A stretch of DNA of 38,773 nucleotides from Alphaproteobacteria bacterium (GCA_021774915.1 JAJFIO010000136.1:1-38773), one strand, 5' to 3'. Positions 27,917 through 37,455 are shown, numbered from the stretch's first letter. The notes: a model not told the origin generated them from the letters alone. Program-made: numbers and translations.

Positions 27917-28300
27917 ATGACATATCACTTTTCAAAAACGGTACAAGGCGATTATAATGCAATTGTTGACTTAGTCACCGCCGCATTAAAAACGCAGGGC
28001 TTTGGCATTCTCACCGATATCGATGTGGCGGCAACATTGAAGAAGAAACTTGATGTTGATATCCGCAAATACCGAATTTTAGGAGCATGCAATCCACAAC
28101 TGGCTTACCAGGCCCTTCAAGTAGAAGATAAGATAGGCACCATGCTTCCATGTAATGTGATCGTTCAGGAAAGCGATGCAGGCATAGAGGTCTCCGCTGT
28201 CGATCCAGCGGCTTCCATGCAGGCGGTGGACAATCCAAAACTCAAAGAAGTCGCCCAAAACGTACGTGTCAAGATGAAGGCCGTGATTGACACCCTTTGA
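27917..28300 (+). CDS. DUF302-domain protein
   Basis: 127 aa; ALKTQGFGILTDIDVAATLKKKLDVDIRKYRILGACNPQLAYQALQVEDKIGTMLPCNVIV is characteristic. Confidence 0.9.
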   Translation: MTYHFSKTVQGDYNAIVDLVTAALKTQGFGILTDIDVAATLKKKLDVDIRKYRILGACNPQLAYQALQVEDKIGTMLPCNVIVQESDAGIEVSAVDPAASMQAVDNPKLKEVAQNVRVKMKAVIDTL

Positions 28301-28556
28301 GGAAGGGACAATCTCCCTTCAAGGAAGCCCTTCGTAGTTAGATAAGAAGTGGCTGCGTGAGCAGAGTTAAGTCAAATTTCAAGGGGCCTTCCCGGCAAGC
28401 CCTTATGCAAATCTTAAAAACATAGAATGCTCGAATTCAAATTCAGGTTTTTCTATTTCCAACCCGGAATTTTCTCGCGACTTGACACCCTTTGCCTTAG
28501 ACCTACATCCTTTCAGATATAGAGGCCTGCTTCCACGTTGAATCACATCCGCTTAA

Positions 28557-29756
28557 TTAGAAATTAAGTTGGCCGCGGAATTGTAGTGCCTCTGGCTCTT
28601 CATTAAGCCCCAGAGAATTCGGAGCGGCATCAATGAATATATAGTTCGCCATAAGACGGAAGTTCCTGCCGAGATACCAGTTAGCGCCGATTGTCCAGTT
28701 TTCCTGGATACCGCCCAGAAGAGGCCCGTCCGTAAGATCGAATCGGCTCCAGCGGGCCGCCACTTCCACAGCGCCTAAAATACCGCGGGGCTTAACGCTG
28801 CGGAACGTTCCATTCCTCTTGCTATACCGGCGCGACTCTCCCGTGATAAACCAGCTTGCCTGAATATAACCACCACCAACATCGGCGTTACTGCTCGCGG
28901 TCCGGTTAATCATGGAGTGCATATATTCGCCCTGAAGGGAGAACGGCCCCATCACCACGGCGCTTTCAACGCCATACGATATCGTATCGTCAACATCCAG
29001 CAAGGTGCCCGTGGTGAGCAAACGAGCATTTGCAATACCCACCTCAGGATACGTTCGAATACGGAAACCCTTATCGTCGCGAACCTCTTCATACTTCAAA
29101 GAGGCGCCTACTTGCACAAAGAGACGTTTTTTCTTTATCGGCGCGAAGGTCACACGGCTGGAAATATTCTTGCCTTTGTTTTTCGCATTCTCACCAGTGC
29201 CAATCGCATCTCCGAATACGCCGATAGCGGCTGTCCAGGATTTTCCATACGTGGCGAACTTGACGCCCACACCGTACCGCGCATTCAAGGCGTTTGGTAA
29301 GGCGCGCTCCATAAATGTCAGATTATTTGAACTACCGACATTCTCAAGACCGAAAGGTGGGATTTGATTTCCGGCGGTAATATTCGAATTACCCCAACCG
29401 GAATATCGCAGCCAGACATTTTTCCATCCTTTTGATGTACCACCAACATCCCGATCTACTTTTATTTTCCAATCGCCAAACTTTACCGATCCATAGACGC
29501 GGGCGCGCCGCACCTTGGTGGTGTCGTTAAAAGGCGTGATATCGGAGTCGAAATCCACCGTATCAAGATGAAGGCGACCGCCGATCCTGAATTCGATATT
29601 TTCGTCTTCGCTTTCATAGACCAAACCTTTTTTGCCAAATTCTACGTCCCCAGCGAGCGCCGGAGAGACGCTTCCAGCAAAAGCCACGGCAAGTGCTACA
29701 ATCATTCTCGAATGTTTCATGACATCTTCCATCAATTTATTATATAAAGTTTTCAT
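28557..29756 (-). CDS. OprO/OprP-type porin
   Basis: Signal peptide (MIVALAVAFAGSVSPALA), GGRLHLDTVDFDSD, RRARVYGSVKFGDWKIKVDRDVGG, terminal ..FRGQLNF; ATG 29756 with RBS AGAGGGG preferred over 29786. Confidence 0.87.
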   Translation of the reverse strand: MKTLYNKLMEDVMKHSRMIVALAVAFAGSVSPALAGDVEFGKKGLVYESEDENIEFRIGGRLHLDTVDFDSDITPFNDTTKVRRARVYGSVKFGDWKIKVDRDVGGTSKGWKNVWLRYSGWGNSNITAGNQIPPFGLENVGSSNNLTFMERALPNALNARYGVGVKFATYGKSWTAAIGVFGDAIGTGENAKNKGKNISSRVTFAPIKKKRLFVQVGASLKYEEVRDDKGFRIRTYPEVGIANARLLTTGTLLDVDDTISYGVESAVVMGPFSLQGEYMHSMINRTASSNADVGGGYIQASWFITGESRRYSKRNGTFRSVKPRGILGAVEVAARWSRFDLTDGPLLGGIQENWTIGANWYLGRNFRLMANYIFIDAAPNSLGLNEEPEALQFRGQLNF

Positions 29757-29795
29757 TGTTTCCCCTCTCCAACTGGTCAACCTCATGGGACAGCT

Positions 29796-30659
29796 CTAGC
29801 TCCCCTTGCATTTTTCTGACTCGAATAGAAACTCAAATACTCTTTCCCCAACATTTCCGTCGACCATGCACTTCTTGAACGAATGTCCGACACCTGGAAT
29901 CTCTATGAGCCGGGATTTTTGCTCCATGCCCATTTCATTGGCGCAATTATTCATCGCAGTGACCCACCGCCTGGCCCGTTCAACCCTCGTATCTCCCTGA
30001 ACAGAGCAAATCTCTGTCGACTGGTTCAGGCTCTTATCCCGCTTGGTATCGAGCGTTCCGACAAGGGCCAAAAACCGGATTTTTAGAAATTCTGCCACAC
30101 CAAAGTTGATATCTTCTAAATCACCCGATTTGCCAATTCCCAGTGGATAGGCCCGTGCGGGATCAGGAAAGGTATACCAGCCGGCTGCCGCAACCGCCGC
30201 CGCGGCAACTCTGTCGGGATATGCCATAGCATATCGGTGTACAAACTGGCCGCCGCCGGAAAAACCAAAAAAATGGAGTTTACTACTTGTTAAACCCAAG
30301 CGATCAGTCAACTCCGTCAGGATCTGATCCAGAAAGTGATCAGCACGGTTGAGTTTATCTCTACACAATAACTGTTGGTAACCCCGGTATAATCTCGTCG
30401 AAAAAATTGGAGCAACAAGAACAGCGCCATACTTATCTGCCCACGGAGCTAAATGAATCATATGCTCTAGAGGATTTCGGGTGATGCCATGCACGGTAAT
30501 GATGATGGGAGAATCAGGCCCAAAGCTGGATGGCAAACGCACGAAACAATCGGGTCGTGACCGTCCCTCAGTCGAGAAAGAATAGATTTTTTTCTGCACG
30601 ATACGCGTAGCATTAAGAACTATAACGGGTGAGCTTTCCTTGATTACACCGAGGTTCAT
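29796..30659 (-). CDS. Alpha/beta hydrolase (PHB-depolymerase-like esterase family)
   Basis: 287 aa; oxyanion-type TVHGITRN, nucleophile elbow GFSGGG, C-terminal GVGHSF; no obvious signal peptide. Confidence 0.78.
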   Translation of the reverse strand: MNLGVIKESSPVIVLNATRIVQKKIYSFSTEGRSRPDCFVRLPSSFGPDSPIIITVHGITRNPLEHMIHLAPWADKYGAVLVAPIFSTRLYRGYQQLLCRDKLNRADHFLDQILTELTDRLGLTSSKLHFFGFSGGGQFVHRYAMAYPDRVAAAAVAAAGWYTFPDPARAYPLGIGKSGDLEDINFGVAEFLKIRFLALVGTLDTKRDKSLNQSTEICSVQGDTRVERARRWVTAMNNCANEMGMEQKSRLIEIPGVGHSFKKCMVDGNVGERVFEFLFESEKCKGS

Positions 30660-32359
30660 ATCCGGCTCCCCCCATTTTCTTGTCCGCCAACGCGATCCAC
30701 TTTTACTGGCTTGGTAGGCGTGCGGTTTTCAATTAGCATCAATGGCTGATGATCGAGGTGCCAGATTTCATCAGCGTGATCGATAAATTCTTGGTCATGA
30801 GTAATTAGAAGGACGGTGCCGTCATAAGAAGAGAGAATCTGCGCAAGCTTTGTTTTCGCACCAGTATCGAGATTGGCGTCTGCTTCGTCCAAGAGTAATA
30901 TTTTGGGCGCACCCAGCAAGGCCCGTGCTAAGGAGAGACGCTGCCGTTCCCCCAGCGATAAATTAAGGCCACGCTCTGTTAGCCTGGTTTGATCCCCCTG
31001 GGGAAGTTTAGAAAGTATTTCGTCTACGCCGGTGATTTGGCAAACATGGTTTATTTCTTCTTCAGAAGCGCCGGGATGTCGGTAACACAGATTCTTTCTG
31101 ATGGATCCACGCAAAAGAGGAACGTCAGGACTCATAATACCAATAGCGCGCAGCAGCGAACTGCGCCGAATGCTGCGCACGTCAACGCCGTCCAGCATGA
31201 TCTTACCCTTTTCAGGTTCAATCAGACGCATCACAAGCCCAAAAAGTGTTGATTTGCCGGAACCGTTGGGCCCAACAATCGCTATTTTCCTACCTGGCTG
31301 AGCGATGGCGCCGAATTTGTCTAAAGCGCCCGGAACCGTGACCTGTTGAAATTCGATGCGCTGAGCGCTTCGTCTCAGGCGCTTGGTTTGCTGTTTGCGT
31401 CGAGTCATGTGCGGCAGCGCCAATATTTCAGAAATTTTCTGCTGAGAGACACGGGCGCTATGCCAATATTCGTATACCCGGCCAAAATGGCGAAGCGGCA
31501 TGAGCAGCAATCCGACGATGCTCATCGCCGCAACTACTGTGCCTGGTGATGCGTTTCCCGTAGATACTTGCGCGACGCCCAGCAACAATGTTCCGGCCGA
31601 CGCGAGGCCGATCGTACCTTGTGTGACACCGCGCAAGGCTCCAATGAGGCGGGCGCGTTGCACCATGGCCTTTTGCAGACGCTTACTCTGCTTACCAATC
31701 CGGCCAACTTCTCGTGAGCGCTGGCGGTGTACCTGTACCGTGGTCATAGCGCTGAGCTTTTCGGTTACGTTATTCGCCAGATAGGTGCGGGTCTTACGCG
31801 CCTCCCTTACAGCCGCTTCCACTGGCTTGCCGAGCACCAACGAAACAACCCCGCCCAAGGTGACCACGGCGCTTACCATAAGCGCCAATTGCCAGTTGAT
31901 AAAAAACAAGGCTAAAAGCGTTCCCGTTATTCCCACACCTGCAACAATAAGTCTCGCCAATCCCAAACTTACCCATTGCCGCAAGGCGGTCAAATCACTC
32001 ACAAACCGCAGCATGACGCCCCCTTGCGCACGCGAGGCGCGCACACGGGGACTGACTTTAGCCAAGTGGTTAAAAAGTCTCAGGCGTAAACGGTGAACGA
32101 AATCCTGCCCCAGCCGCTCGCTTTGCACGCGTTCGTCAAAACGCAGCCAAGCTCCAAACAATCCGGCAGTGATGAGCCCAGCACCAAGCAGGGTGAGGCC
32201 GTCCGCAACGGCAGCGCCGTCACTGACGATAAAGCCATCGAAAATTCTTTGAATAAAGATAACCGTGACGATATTAGATGCTGCCTGTCCCAAGCCATTG
32301 CCAACCAAGCGCGCCGCAGCAACCTTCCGTTGCTTCAAGAAGTCAAAAAAAAGGTTCAA
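30656..32359 (-). CDS. ABC transporter, fused permease-ATPase (exporter type)
   Basis: 567 aa; N-terminal TM domain, Walker A GPNGSGKST, signature LSLGERQRL, Walker B ILLLDEAD; ATGA/TTGA overlaps with neighbours. Confidence 0.92.
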   Translation of the reverse strand: MNLFFDFLKQRKVAAARLVGNGLGQAASNIVTVIFIQRIFDGFIVSDGAAVADGLTLLGAGLITAGLFGAWLRFDERVQSERLGQDFVHRLRLRLFNHLAKVSPRVRASRAQGGVMLRFVSDLTALRQWVSLGLARLIVAGVGITGTLLALFFINWQLALMVSAVVTLGGVVSLVLGKPVEAAVREARKTRTYLANNVTEKLSAMTTVQVHRQRSREVGRIGKQSKRLQKAMVQRARLIGALRGVTQGTIGLASAGTLLLGVAQVSTGNASPGTVVAAMSIVGLLLMPLRHFGRVYEYWHSARVSQQKISEILALPHMTRRKQQTKRLRRSAQRIEFQQVTVPGALDKFGAIAQPGRKIAIVGPNGSGKSTLFGLVMRLIEPEKGKIMLDGVDVRSIRRSSLLRAIGIMSPDVPLLRGSIRKNLCYRHPGASEEEINHVCQITGVDEILSKLPQGDQTRLTERGLNLSLGERQRLSLARALLGAPKILLLDEADANLDTGAKTKLAQILSSYDGTVLLITHDQEFIDHADEIWHLDHQPLMLIENRTPTKPVKVDRVGGQENGGSRI

Positions 32360-33543
32360 AATCTGTCACCTAAAACTCGTAGCGCAGGCGTACAAATCTT
32401 AGGCACGAGATTACCAATTTTCTCCGGGTTCGCGAGAGATCTTATATTGAGAACCGGCAAACCAGTTGCCTCTTCTGTGGCTTGTACTCCAACACGCGAT
32501 TCAGTAACCCGTCCGCTGATCGCAGTAGCCGGAAGGGAGAAGCGCTCCAGCCATTCGACCGCGGCCTTTGCCCCCATGGTATCGCCTGAAGAAATGACAA
32601 CGCTGTTCACAATATTCTTGAAGAGCGGCAAGCACATCACCGCAGAGGTTTCCTTTTGGAGTATTCCATCCGCCACCTCGATGACAATTGCATCCGGCTT
32701 TGCCGCTTGCAGATTACCAATGAGCGAAGAAAATATTCGCTCAAGATCTTCCATAGAGATACGGTGAGTCGAAGGAAACCCGGCGTCAACAAAATCATAT
32801 ACGGTAGTGGCGCCCGCGTCGCACATTTCCAAATAATCCCCGCAAGCGCCGGTACCCGTCACCTTCGCTGCAGCGACACCAAACCCGGCTCTGTGCAAAC
32901 CTTTGATGATATGAGCCACCGTGGTCGTTTTCCCGGCGTCCATTTCCGTACCGGCAACAGCAATAACAAGATTAGGCGCATCACAATTGGCTGGACGAAA
33001 CGGGAGAGACCAATCGGCCAGATTGATCGGCCGCCCCCCCGAATCTCCAATAAGACCAAGGGGTTCGATTTCCGTCGCTTTTTTCATCCGGGTATGACTT
33101 GAAGTGACTGTGGCCGCCAGCCCGCCGGACGCCACCAGATTACACCGCTTAAGAGAACGCGGAACAATCGCTTCAAACTGCTTTGCGGCATATCTGTTGC
33201 CATAGCAAACGACGACTTCATCGCCTTTATACAATCGGGCGCGCCGCCCTTCTTGTGTTTGAAGCCGTGTATGCTGACCAATAGTAGTAATCCGTGCCAA
33301 GACCAGGTCTCCCACGGACGGTGAAACCTTTCCCGTAAGGAGACTAACCATAGCCTCAGATGGTATACGGCGCGTGTTGAAGGAGAATTTTGCCGCTGCC
33401 ATACGTTCTCGGCTTAGCAGATTGGATAGAATTTTGGTTACATTTTCTTCTTGAGGAAGTCTGGAAAAGACGTCCTGCGATGATCGAATCTGTTCCATTG
33501 GCATATAAACCCAGCTTACGATTGCTGGTACTCTCTCTTGCAA
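32356..33543 (-). CDS. P-loop NTPase of uncertain function (BioD/DUF1611-like nucleotide-binding domain with an extra N-terminal domain)
   Basis: 395 aa; VIAVAGTEMDAGKTTTVAHIIKGLHRAGFGVAAAKVTGTGACGDYLEMCDAGA; N-terminal ~155 aa with DLVLARITTIGQHTRLQ...YKGDEVVVCYGNRYAAKQFEAIVP. Confidence 0.72.
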   Translation of the reverse strand: MQERVPAIVSWVYMPMEQIRSSQDVFSRLPQEENVTKILSNLLSRERMAAAKFSFNTRRIPSEAMVSLLTGKVSPSVGDLVLARITTIGQHTRLQTQEGRRARLYKGDEVVVCYGNRYAAKQFEAIVPRSLKRCNLVASGGLAATVTSSHTRMKKATEIEPLGLIGDSGGRPINLADWSLPFRPANCDAPNLVIAVAGTEMDAGKTTTVAHIIKGLHRAGFGVAAAKVTGTGACGDYLEMCDAGATTVYDFVDAGFPSTHRISMEDLERIFSSLIGNLQAAKPDAIVIEVADGILQKETSAVMCLPLFKNIVNSVVISSGDTMGAKAAVEWLERFSLPATAISGRVTESRVGVQATEEATGLPVLNIRSLANPEKIGNLVPKICTPALRVLGDRF

Positions 33544-33742
33544 GCACCCACATCAAAAAACCAGAAAAGCCTTTAATATGGATGAATAAAATACATAGAG
33601 TTACTACCACTTTAGGATTTTGACAGGCACGCGCTATAATGCCGCACGCATTTCCGCTACGGCTTGGGGGATAAACTCCGTTAGTTGCTCTGTCGTTCTC
33701 GCACGCGGCGGGACCAAGTAACAAACCACACCGCCACAGATC

Positions 33743-34219
33743 TTAACGTCCGAGCTCTCCCTGATAGACTTTGGACAGCTGCTTCAGAAGTGATAGAAAC
33801 ACATTCATATCCGATAGAATGTTCTCTTGGGTCATACCTCCCGCCACATTACGGTCCATCTGCAAAACCAAATCTTTATCCTTATCGAAATAGGCGCGCC
33901 CGAATTTGTTCTTGTGGTTAAACCGGTTCAAAATTTCATAATTCTGCTTGGTTAAGTCATAGCCGTCTAGGAAAGATATATAGCTGATATCGCCGTCTTT
34001 ACCCTTAACTACGATGAGCACCACATAATTACTGGTTTTAAGTCTTAGGGTCTCATCACTTATTCTCGTCAGATCATAACCTTCTGCCCGCAAAAAAATT
34101 TCAATCGTGGTAAAATTTAAATCTTCGTCATGCGCCGACGCCACAGGCACGGTCAAAACCGAAACCAACATGGCAAGAAACATAGATGCGGCGCTGATCA
34201 AACCGTACCGTGATGACAT
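33743..34219 (-). CDS. YbjN-domain secreted protein
   Basis: 158 aa; signal peptide ..LVSVLTVPVASAHD; YVVLIVVKGKDGDISYISFLDGYDLTKQNYEILNRFNHKNKFGRAYFDKDKDLVLQMD. Confidence 0.82.
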   Translation of the reverse strand: MSSRYGLISAASMFLAMLVSVLTVPVASAHDEDLNFTTIEIFLRAEGYDLTRISDETLRLKTSNYVVLIVVKGKDGDISYISFLDGYDLTKQNYEILNRFNHKNKFGRAYFDKDKDLVLQMDRNVAGGMTQENILSDMNVFLSLLKQLSKVYQGELGR

Positions 34220-34364
34220 GGGTCATATTCCTTATTCTATGGGCAAATTCGTCTATACCATTAAGGACAGGCCGAACTCATATATTCGTCACAAGTCCAA
34301 TGTCGCACAGAATAAAGCTAAGATCAGAAGATAAGAAGATAAGAAATTCATGATGTTTGATCCG

Positions 34365-34724
34365 TCACGCCGCCAGCATCCGATCTATTTCGCTCACCAG
34401 ATCGCGTAAGTGGAAGGGTTTGGAGAGTATTTTGGCTTCCTTGGGCGCCTTGTTGTCAGGGTTCAAGGCCACGGCGGCAAATCCGGTGATAAACATAATC
34501 TTCATCTCGGGAAATCGTGCGGTGGCGCGCCGAGCCAGTTCAATGCCATCCATCACCGGCATGACAATATCCGTCAACAACAGATCAAAGCCTTGCTCGT
34601 CCAGAAACTTTAAGGCCAAGTCTCCTTGCCCAAACGCACTCACTTCATGGCCAGCCTTCTGAAGGGCCTTAGCCAAAAAATTTCGCATGGACTCATCGTC
34701 CTCTGCTAACAAAATAGTCGCCAT
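34365..34724 (-). CDS. cpdR: CpdR-type single-domain response regulator
   Basis: MATILLAEDDESMRNFLAKALQKAGHEV..DLLLTDIVMPVMDGIELA..ILSKPFHLRDLVSEIDRMLAA; start ATG 34724. Confidence 0.88.
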   Translation of the reverse strand: MATILLAEDDESMRNFLAKALQKAGHEVSAFGQGDLALKFLDEQGFDLLLTDIVMPVMDGIELARRATARFPEMKIMFITGFAAVALNPDNKAPKEAKILSKPFHLRDLVSEIDRMLAA

Positions 34725-34950
34725 ATTGGCTCCCCACACAAGGCCCGCTATGTCAACACTGAAGCATCAGGGCCGGGCGGACCTCACCCAACCAAATTCC
34801 AGTGAAATGCAAATCATGTATAGTCTATTGTAAAAGGGTAAACAGTGATTGAAAACACCCCACCCAAAAAGCGCCAAAATATCCCTCAAAACGCTGGGAA
34901 CCGGCTCTAGCGGTTGCATCATAGGGCGCCGCCGGGCTATTTTTACGGTG

Positions 34951-35865
34951 ATGAACGTTTACCCGCCATTAGCACAGCCGAATCCGGACGTCCCTCCTGA
35001 TCAGGGCATATTTTGCCGGCCTTATCAGGTCCTCCAGCCGGCTCAGCAAATACTGCCTTTTGTCTTCGCCTCACCTCATAGTGGGCGGAACTATCCGGCG
35101 GAATTCCTGGCTGCGTCCCGCCTCGACCTTATGTCACTCAGGCGATCTGAAGATGGCTTTGTGGATGAACTGTTCGCCTGCGCTCCCACAGCCGGAGCCC
35201 CGTTGCTCCACGCCCTATTTCCCCGCGCTTTCATAGATCCCAACCGCGAACCGTATGAATTGGATCCATGCATGTTTGCCGATTCCCTGCCCTCCTTTGT
35301 CAACACGCGTTCACTGCGTGTGGCGGGAGGCCTGGGCACAATCGCACGTGTGGTCACAGATGGCGCTGAAATCTATCATCAAAAAATGTTCTTTGCCGAA
35401 GTGCAACACCGCATCGATACGCTTTACATGCCCTATCATCAGTGCCTGCGGCAATTATTGGAAGAGACCAAAGCGCGCTTTGGATTTGCCGTTCTGTTTG
35501 ATTGCCACTCCATGCCCTCCACAAAGAGCCACCTAAAATCCGATGATGGGAACGAACTCACGGATATTGTATTAGGCGATCGCTTTGGAACCTCCTGTGC
35601 GCCGGGTCTGACGCAATTTGTGGAAGAAAGCTTCATCGCGCTCGGTTACACCGTAACGCGCAACAATCCCTATGCAGGGGGATACACAACAGACCATTAT
35701 GGCCGTCCCATGAAAAATGTGCATGCTCTTCAAATCGAAATAAACCGGGGCCTGTATATGGATGAAGACCGTATGGTTCGGGCCCCTCGCCTGCCGCAGA
35801 TCGCACAGGACATGGGCAAACTGATCCAGCACCTTTCCGCACTGAATGCAGCCTCACTTTGCTGA
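34951..35865 (+). CDS. N-formylglutamate amidohydrolase family protein
   Basis: FVFASPHSGRNYPAEFLAASRLD, FIDPNREPYELDP, FDCHSMPS; ATG 34951 preferred over the 34849 ORF start. Confidence 0.9.
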   Translation: MNVYPPLAQPNPDVPPDQGIFCRPYQVLQPAQQILPFVFASPHSGRNYPAEFLAASRLDLMSLRRSEDGFVDELFACAPTAGAPLLHALFPRAFIDPNREPYELDPCMFADSLPSFVNTRSLRVAGGLGTIARVVTDGAEIYHQKMFFAEVQHRIDTLYMPYHQCLRQLLEETKARFGFAVLFDCHSMPSTKSHLKSDDGNELTDIVLGDRFGTSCAPGLTQFVEESFIALGYTVTRNNPYAGGYTTDHYGRPMKNVHALQIEINRGLYMDEDRMVRAPRLPQIAQDMGKLIQHLSALNAASLC

Positions 35866-36029
35866 TCATTCCAACACTAAAGAGGCCGCCTGAGTAAATC
35901 ACAAGCGGCCCAAGTTTAGGGAGGAAACACCCTAAAAAGGGTGAATAGCATAAGCTTTCACAAAACCCATGCTACAAATTAATTGTAGTCACTGTCCCGC
36001 CGCTGAATCAATTAATACTTATAGACATA

Positions 36030-37100
36030 TTGACGCGCCACCTACAAAGACACTACGACCGCAATCCGCGCAGAGTGCCCTGCGCGCTTCAGCAGCATTT
36101 ACGGATTTTGATCGTTACCGACGCCTGGCATCCACAGGTGAATGGCGTTGTGCGAACGCTCGAGTCTTTAGGAGAAGAACTGACCAGGCTGGGGCATGAC
36201 GTTTTTATTTTGGAAGGAAGCTCCCTTCGCAGCGTGCCCTGCCCTACTTATCCGGAGATACGCTTGGCGCTTTTTCCCGGACATCATGTGGCCTTGACGT
36301 TTCGTGCTTTCCGGCCCGATGTCGTTCACATTGCCACAGAAGGGCCACTGGGGCTTGCCGCCCGTAAATATTGTCTGCGCCAGGGACTCAAATTCACCAC
36401 CTCATACCACACAAGGTTTCCCGAATATATTCATGCCCGCACAGCCCTACCCGTAAAGTGGACTTATAAAGCATTACTCTGGTTTCACCGGCCGGCAGCC
36501 AGAACCATGGTGGCCACTGAATCATTAAGAAGAGAAATGCATACGAAGGGATTTGAAAACCTGCGCCTCTGGACCCGCGGCGTTGATCCCACTTTGTTTT
36601 ACCCCCGCAGTAAAGTCTGGTTGGATTTGCCGCGGCCTGTCTGGCTCTATGTGGGGCGTATCGCGATAGAAAAAAATATTGAAGCTTTTCTCAAACTTGA
36701 TCTTGAAGGCACAAAATTACTTATCGGTGGCGGGCCGCAGCTTGCTGATCTCAAAGCCCGTTTCCCCGAAGCTTGTTTTGCGGGACCACATCATGGTGAA
36801 ACTTTGGCGCGGTATTATGCGGCCAGTGATGTTTTCGTTTTTCCCAGTCTCACGGACACGTTTGGCCTTGTCCTCCTTGAGGCATTGGCAAGCGGTATCC
36901 CTGTGGCGGCCTATCCGGTGACCGGCCCTCTTGATATTCTAGGCCAAAGACCTGTGGGATCTTTAGATTGGGATCTGGCGCGCGCCGCCAGATGCGCACT
37001 CAATTTGGCTGAGCCGCAGGTTTGCAGGCGTGTGGCGTTAACGTTTTCCTGGGCCAGATCAGCTGAGCAATTCCTATCTCACATTGCGCCTAATGATTAA
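36030..37100 (+). CDS. GT4-family glycosyltransferase
   Basis: RILIVTDAWHPQVNGVVRTLESLGEEL, TSYHTRFPEYI, LYVGRIAIEKNIEAFL, FPSLTDTFGLVLLEALASGIPVAA. Confidence 0.9.
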   Translation: MTRHLQRHYDRNPRRVPCALQQHLRILIVTDAWHPQVNGVVRTLESLGEELTRLGHDVFILEGSSLRSVPCPTYPEIRLALFPGHHVALTFRAFRPDVVHIATEGPLGLAARKYCLRQGLKFTTSYHTRFPEYIHARTALPVKWTYKALLWFHRPAARTMVATESLRREMHTKGFENLRLWTRGVDPTLFYPRSKVWLDLPRPVWLYVGRIAIEKNIEAFLKLDLEGTKLLIGGGPQLADLKARFPEACFAGPHHGETLARYYAASDVFVFPSLTDTFGLVLLEALASGIPVAAYPVTGPLDILGQRPVGSLDWDLARAARCALNLAEPQVCRRVALTFSWARSAEQFLSHIAPND

Positions 37101-37440
37101 CCGACAGACACAAAAACCCCGGACAAGGCTGCCGCTGAAACAGTCCGGCAAGCAGGCGTCACTCCTATTTTAGGATTAACGCGGCGCTTTAAATGACCAC
37201 AGGGTTTCGTTGTCATGAGAAGCGGCGCTTCTTCTGTCCCGAAAAATGACACATGCGCCATTTCCAGGTTCATTGATATAGGCAAACAACACTACCAACT
37301 GTTTCAGAACAGACGTGACACGAAAAACGAGACTTGCCATTTCAGCCTCACAGTCTTCTCCCTTCGAAAATTCAAGCACTATGCGCACAAGTTGAACAGC
37401 GCACCCGCGCGTTGATACAAAAACCTGTCAAATCACAAAC

Positions 37441-37455
37441 TTAACCTTCTGTTAA
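37441..37455 (+). promoter_or_regulatory. CtrA-like box
   Basis: TTAA-CCTTCTG-TTAA, exact match to TTAA-N7-TTAA. Confidence 0.6.

Noticed and set aside
32093-32767. 224-aa plus-strand ORF spanning the ABC/P-loop junction
   Set aside because: Antisense to two coupled genes with clear motifs
26326-33543. Genomic island inserted at tRNA-Val
   Set aside because: The accessory-looking genes lie on the tRNA 5' side, whereas integrases normally use the 3' end; no integrase or repeated tRNA 3' fragment was found by eye
33620-33640. TTGACA followed by TATAAT resembling a sigma70 promoter
   Set aside because: Spacer is only 9 bp, far from the 16-18 bp needed
35928-35943. CACCCT-AAAA-AGGGTG hairpin near the GT4 gene
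   Set aside because: Only a 6-bp stem with no T-tract; not convincing as a terminator or riboswitch
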